From DATMGU01 sp035555315 (GTDB lineage: Bacteria > Pseudomonadota > Alphaproteobacteria > ATCC43930 > CGMCC-115725), in the NCBI GenBank assembly GCA_035555315.1, contig DATMGU010000037.1, positions 1 through 64,000 of the forward strand: a stretch of DNA of 64,000 nucleotides, read 5' to 3'. The notes under the pieces were generated by a model. That model did not search any database. It had not been told where the DNA came from and worked only from the letters and a program-made list of their open reading frames with translations. Position 1 is the stretch's first letter. The number at the start of each line of letters is the position of its first letter. Shown piece after piece: positions 62,520 to 64,000 of this stretch. Both the position numbers and the translations under genes were made by a program.

Positions 62520-62975
62520 ATGATCACAATCCCGCCTGTGCTGGTCGGGAGCTTGATCGACGAAGCGTATGGTTACTGGCAGAGCCTGAATGCGGTGCGC
62601 AGTCCACCGGCTCGACGAGACATCGATCCGACCGCGATACCCAGACTCCTCGGCTCGATCATGCTGACCGATGTGCTCCCGTCGCCGCCTCACTTCCGCT
62701 ATCGGCTGATCGGCCAGCACATCGCCGATCGGCTGCCGGAACTATCACGCGGCATGGCACCGCTATCGGCCAAGGCGGATCCGCGCTATCCGCCGGGTGG
62801 CGACGAGATAACGATCATGACGGCTGCGACCAACCTTCGGCAACCGCAGCTCTTCTTCGGCAGAGGGCGCATCCAGCACCGGCGATTACCGCTTGCCCGC
62901 CTGGACTGTCCGATGGTCGAGGATGGTACGGCGGTTGCCATCATCTTCAGCTGTCTGATGTTTGGCGCGTTTTGA
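62520..62975 (+). CDS. PAS-domain (PAS_5-like) protein
   Basis: A roughly 151-residue protein. YGYWQSLNAVRSPPARRDID and IPRLLGSIMLTDVLPSPPHF followed by YRLIG match the PAS_5 family of single-PAS sensors common in alphaproteobacteria. No output domain is attached. ATG 62520 begins just upstream of the conserved region; a longer in-frame extension is Arg-rich and not protein-like. It ends 7 bases from the convergent aldose epimerase gene. Confidence 0.75.
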   Translation: MITIPPVLVGSLIDEAYGYWQSLNAVRSPPARRDIDPTAIPRLLGSIMLTDVLPSPPHFRYRLIGQHIADRLPELSRGMAPLSAKADPRYPPGGDEITIMTAATNLRQPQLFFGRGRIQHRRLPLARLDCPMVEDGTAVAIIFSCLMFGAF

Positions 62976-62982
62976 GCGGCTG

Positions 62983-63855
62983 CTAAGATATTTTGACCCA
63001 ATGGGTCAACATGCGCCGCTCGCCCGGCGGGATCAGCAGCAGGCCGGGTTTGTCGAGGAACTCGCCGGCGAAATCCACGGGGCTCGCCATGCCGTGCCAC
63101 GGTTCGATGCAGAGAAAGTCGCCGGGCGGCCGCGTCCAGATGCCCAATTGAGTGAAGCCGTCCCAACTCATCGCGATGCCCGGCGCACCGGGAGCGGTAA
63201 AGCAGACCGACCGGCTGGCCGGCTGGTCGAGGATCAGGGCATCGGCCGCGAACAGCCCCTCGGTAAGCGGCAGGATCCGGCCCTGGATCGGTGTCGCGAC
63301 GGAATCGGTCGCGATCAGCCCGCCGGTCAGGCGGCGGATCGGCGCCGGTTCGTCCCGGTCGAATTCCAGGCGATGCGCCTCCTTGGCGATGCCGTCGACC
63401 AAGGGCCAACGGAAAGCCGGATGCGCGCCGGCTGAGGCGGGCAGCACCTCGTCGCCCGGATTGGCGATCGTGTAGGTGGTCACCAGCGTGTCGTCCTCAA
63501 GGGTATAGGCGACCTCGAAGCGAAAGGCGAACGGGTAGCGGGCGCGCGTCTCTGCGTCGTCCGCCAACGCCAGACGGCACGTTTTGGTGCCGCGATCCAC
63601 CCAGGTGAACCGGCGATCGCGGGCAAAGCCATGCTGGGTCAGCGGGAACGCCCGACCGCGATGGATCAGCCGGCCGTCCGTCAGCCGGCCGACGATCGGG
63701 AACAGCACCGGCGCGTGGCGCGGCCAGGCGGGGCCCGCTTGCCACAGCAACTCGCGTCCGGCGGCATCGCATAACGAACACAATTCGGCGCCATCGGCTT
63801 TGACGGAAGCCGATATCCGGCCATTCGTCAGGGCGTGACGATCGGGGTCTGTCAT
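62983..63855 (-). CDS. aldose 1-epimerase family protein
   Basis: A 290-residue beta-sandwich mutarotase-like protein. WPRHAPVLFPIVGRLTDG and TQHGFARDRRFTWVDR are the LacX/YeaD-type signatures, and the catalytic His is in SAGAHPAFRWP. The late CIEPWHGMASPVDF is also typical. It interconverts aldose anomers, though some members act on phosphorylated sugars. Its ATG overlaps the stop of the upstream regulator gene (ATGA). Confidence 0.87.
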   Translation of the reverse strand: MTDPDRHALTNGRISASVKADGAELCSLCDAAGRELLWQAGPAWPRHAPVLFPIVGRLTDGRLIHRGRAFPLTQHGFARDRRFTWVDRGTKTCRLALADDAETRARYPFAFRFEVAYTLEDDTLVTTYTIANPGDEVLPASAGAHPAFRWPLVDGIAKEAHRLEFDRDEPAPIRRLTGGLIATDSVATPIQGRILPLTEGLFAADALILDQPASRSVCFTAPGAPGIAMSWDGFTQLGIWTRPPGDFLCIEPWHGMASPVDFAGEFLDKPGLLLIPPGERRMLTHWVKIS

Positions 63856-64000
63856 GCTGTCTCCGTGTCGTTTCCAGGCTTTTCAATCAGCCCGTGCTTG
63901 CGTAGCAGGTTTCGAAGCTGATGATATCCCAGACCGAGATGGACGGCGGTGCGCTTTTGATGATGGGCGTTACGGTCCAGGGCCTGGCGGAGCAGGCTTT
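63852..64000 (-). CDS. Fis-type HTH tail of a sigma-54-dependent activator (PspF-like), partial
   Basis: Only the last 48 residues lie in the window; the gene continues past the right edge. SLLRQALDRNAHHQKRTAVH followed by LGLGYHQLRNLLRKHGL is the C-terminal Fis-like DNA-binding helix-turn-helix of PspF-type activators. The AAA domain is not visible. The stop overlaps the aldose epimerase start, so the two may be co-translated. Confidence 0.7.
   Translation of the reverse strand, partial: SLLRQALDRNAHHQKRTAVHLGLGYHQLRNLLRKHGLIEKPGNDTETA

Overview
The window is high-GC chromosomal DNA, densely packed with short intergenic gaps. Gene content and order point to an alphaproteobacterium of the Rhodospirillales type. 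The supporting observations are a zapE-mdh-sucCDAB-lpdA TCA block, a petABC cytochrome bc1 operon, a TetR-phasin (polyhydroxyalkanoate) pair, a ubiK-YbjN-proC run, and a MarR-OmpR-EnvZ cassette divergent from a branched-chain aminotransferase. The taxonomic call is inference from gene order, not from a marker alignment. I see no rRNA, tRNA, CRISPR array, transposase or prophage gene.

Layout. 1-8.3 kb: tail of an M24 peptidase, an M20 carbamoylase-like amidohydrolase, an SDR epimerase, glutathione-dependent formaldehyde dehydrogenase, a small AtzG-like protein with an amidase, a TPR/glycosyltransferase-like protein and a 2OG-Fe(II) oxygenase. 8.5-18.9 kb: zapE, mdh, sucC, sucD, sucA, sucB, lpdA. 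18.9-27.2 kb: a LysR regulator divergent from a DMT exporter, a transglutaminase-like cysteine peptidase, xerC with its DUF484 partner, priA, an Asp/Glu racemase-like gene and a PAQR/hemolysin III protein. 27.4-30.0 kb: petABC. 30.2-34.9 kb: a second DMT transporter, methylthioadenosine salvage genes mtnP and mtnA, a glyoxalase-like protein and a dienelactone hydrolase. 35.0-38.3 kb: a hypothetical protein, an AT-rich non-coding stretch and a second, larger TPR/glycosyltransferase-like paralogue. 38.6-47.0 kb (all minus strand): ychF, pth, rplY, prs, a lipoprotein, pgeF, a MidA-type methyltransferase, lgt and hldD. 47.2-52.7 kb: ubiK, a YbjN protein, proC, a YbaK protein, a TetR regulator, phasin, a KDPGal-type aldolase, csaA and a DUF4345 protein. 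52.9-62.3 kb: an RND efflux adaptor and pump, the EnvZ/OmpR/MarR regulators, a branched-chain aminotransferase and a TIGR03862-type flavoprotein. 62.5-64.0 kb: a PAS-like protein, an aldose epimerase and the tail of a sigma-54 activator.

How the genes work together. The mdh-suc-lpdA block encodes the TCA steps from 2-oxoglutarate to succinate plus malate oxidation, and petABC passes electrons from quinol to cytochrome c. lgt and hldD serve the envelope, while rplY, pth and ychF serve translation. The regulator cassette at 57-60 kb lies between the RND pump and the aminotransferase and could control either.

I did not find a convincing undescribed multi-gene system. The best leads are local: (1) a racemase-like gene between priA and trhA flanked by imperfect 32-bp repeats, each encoding the priA C-terminus; (2) four stacked hairpins between prs and rplY; (3) an AT-rich intergenic stretch at 35.4-36.0 kb rich in dyads; (4) a 204-bp tandem duplication inside the large TPR gene; (5) clean dyads upstream of the LysR and MarR genes.
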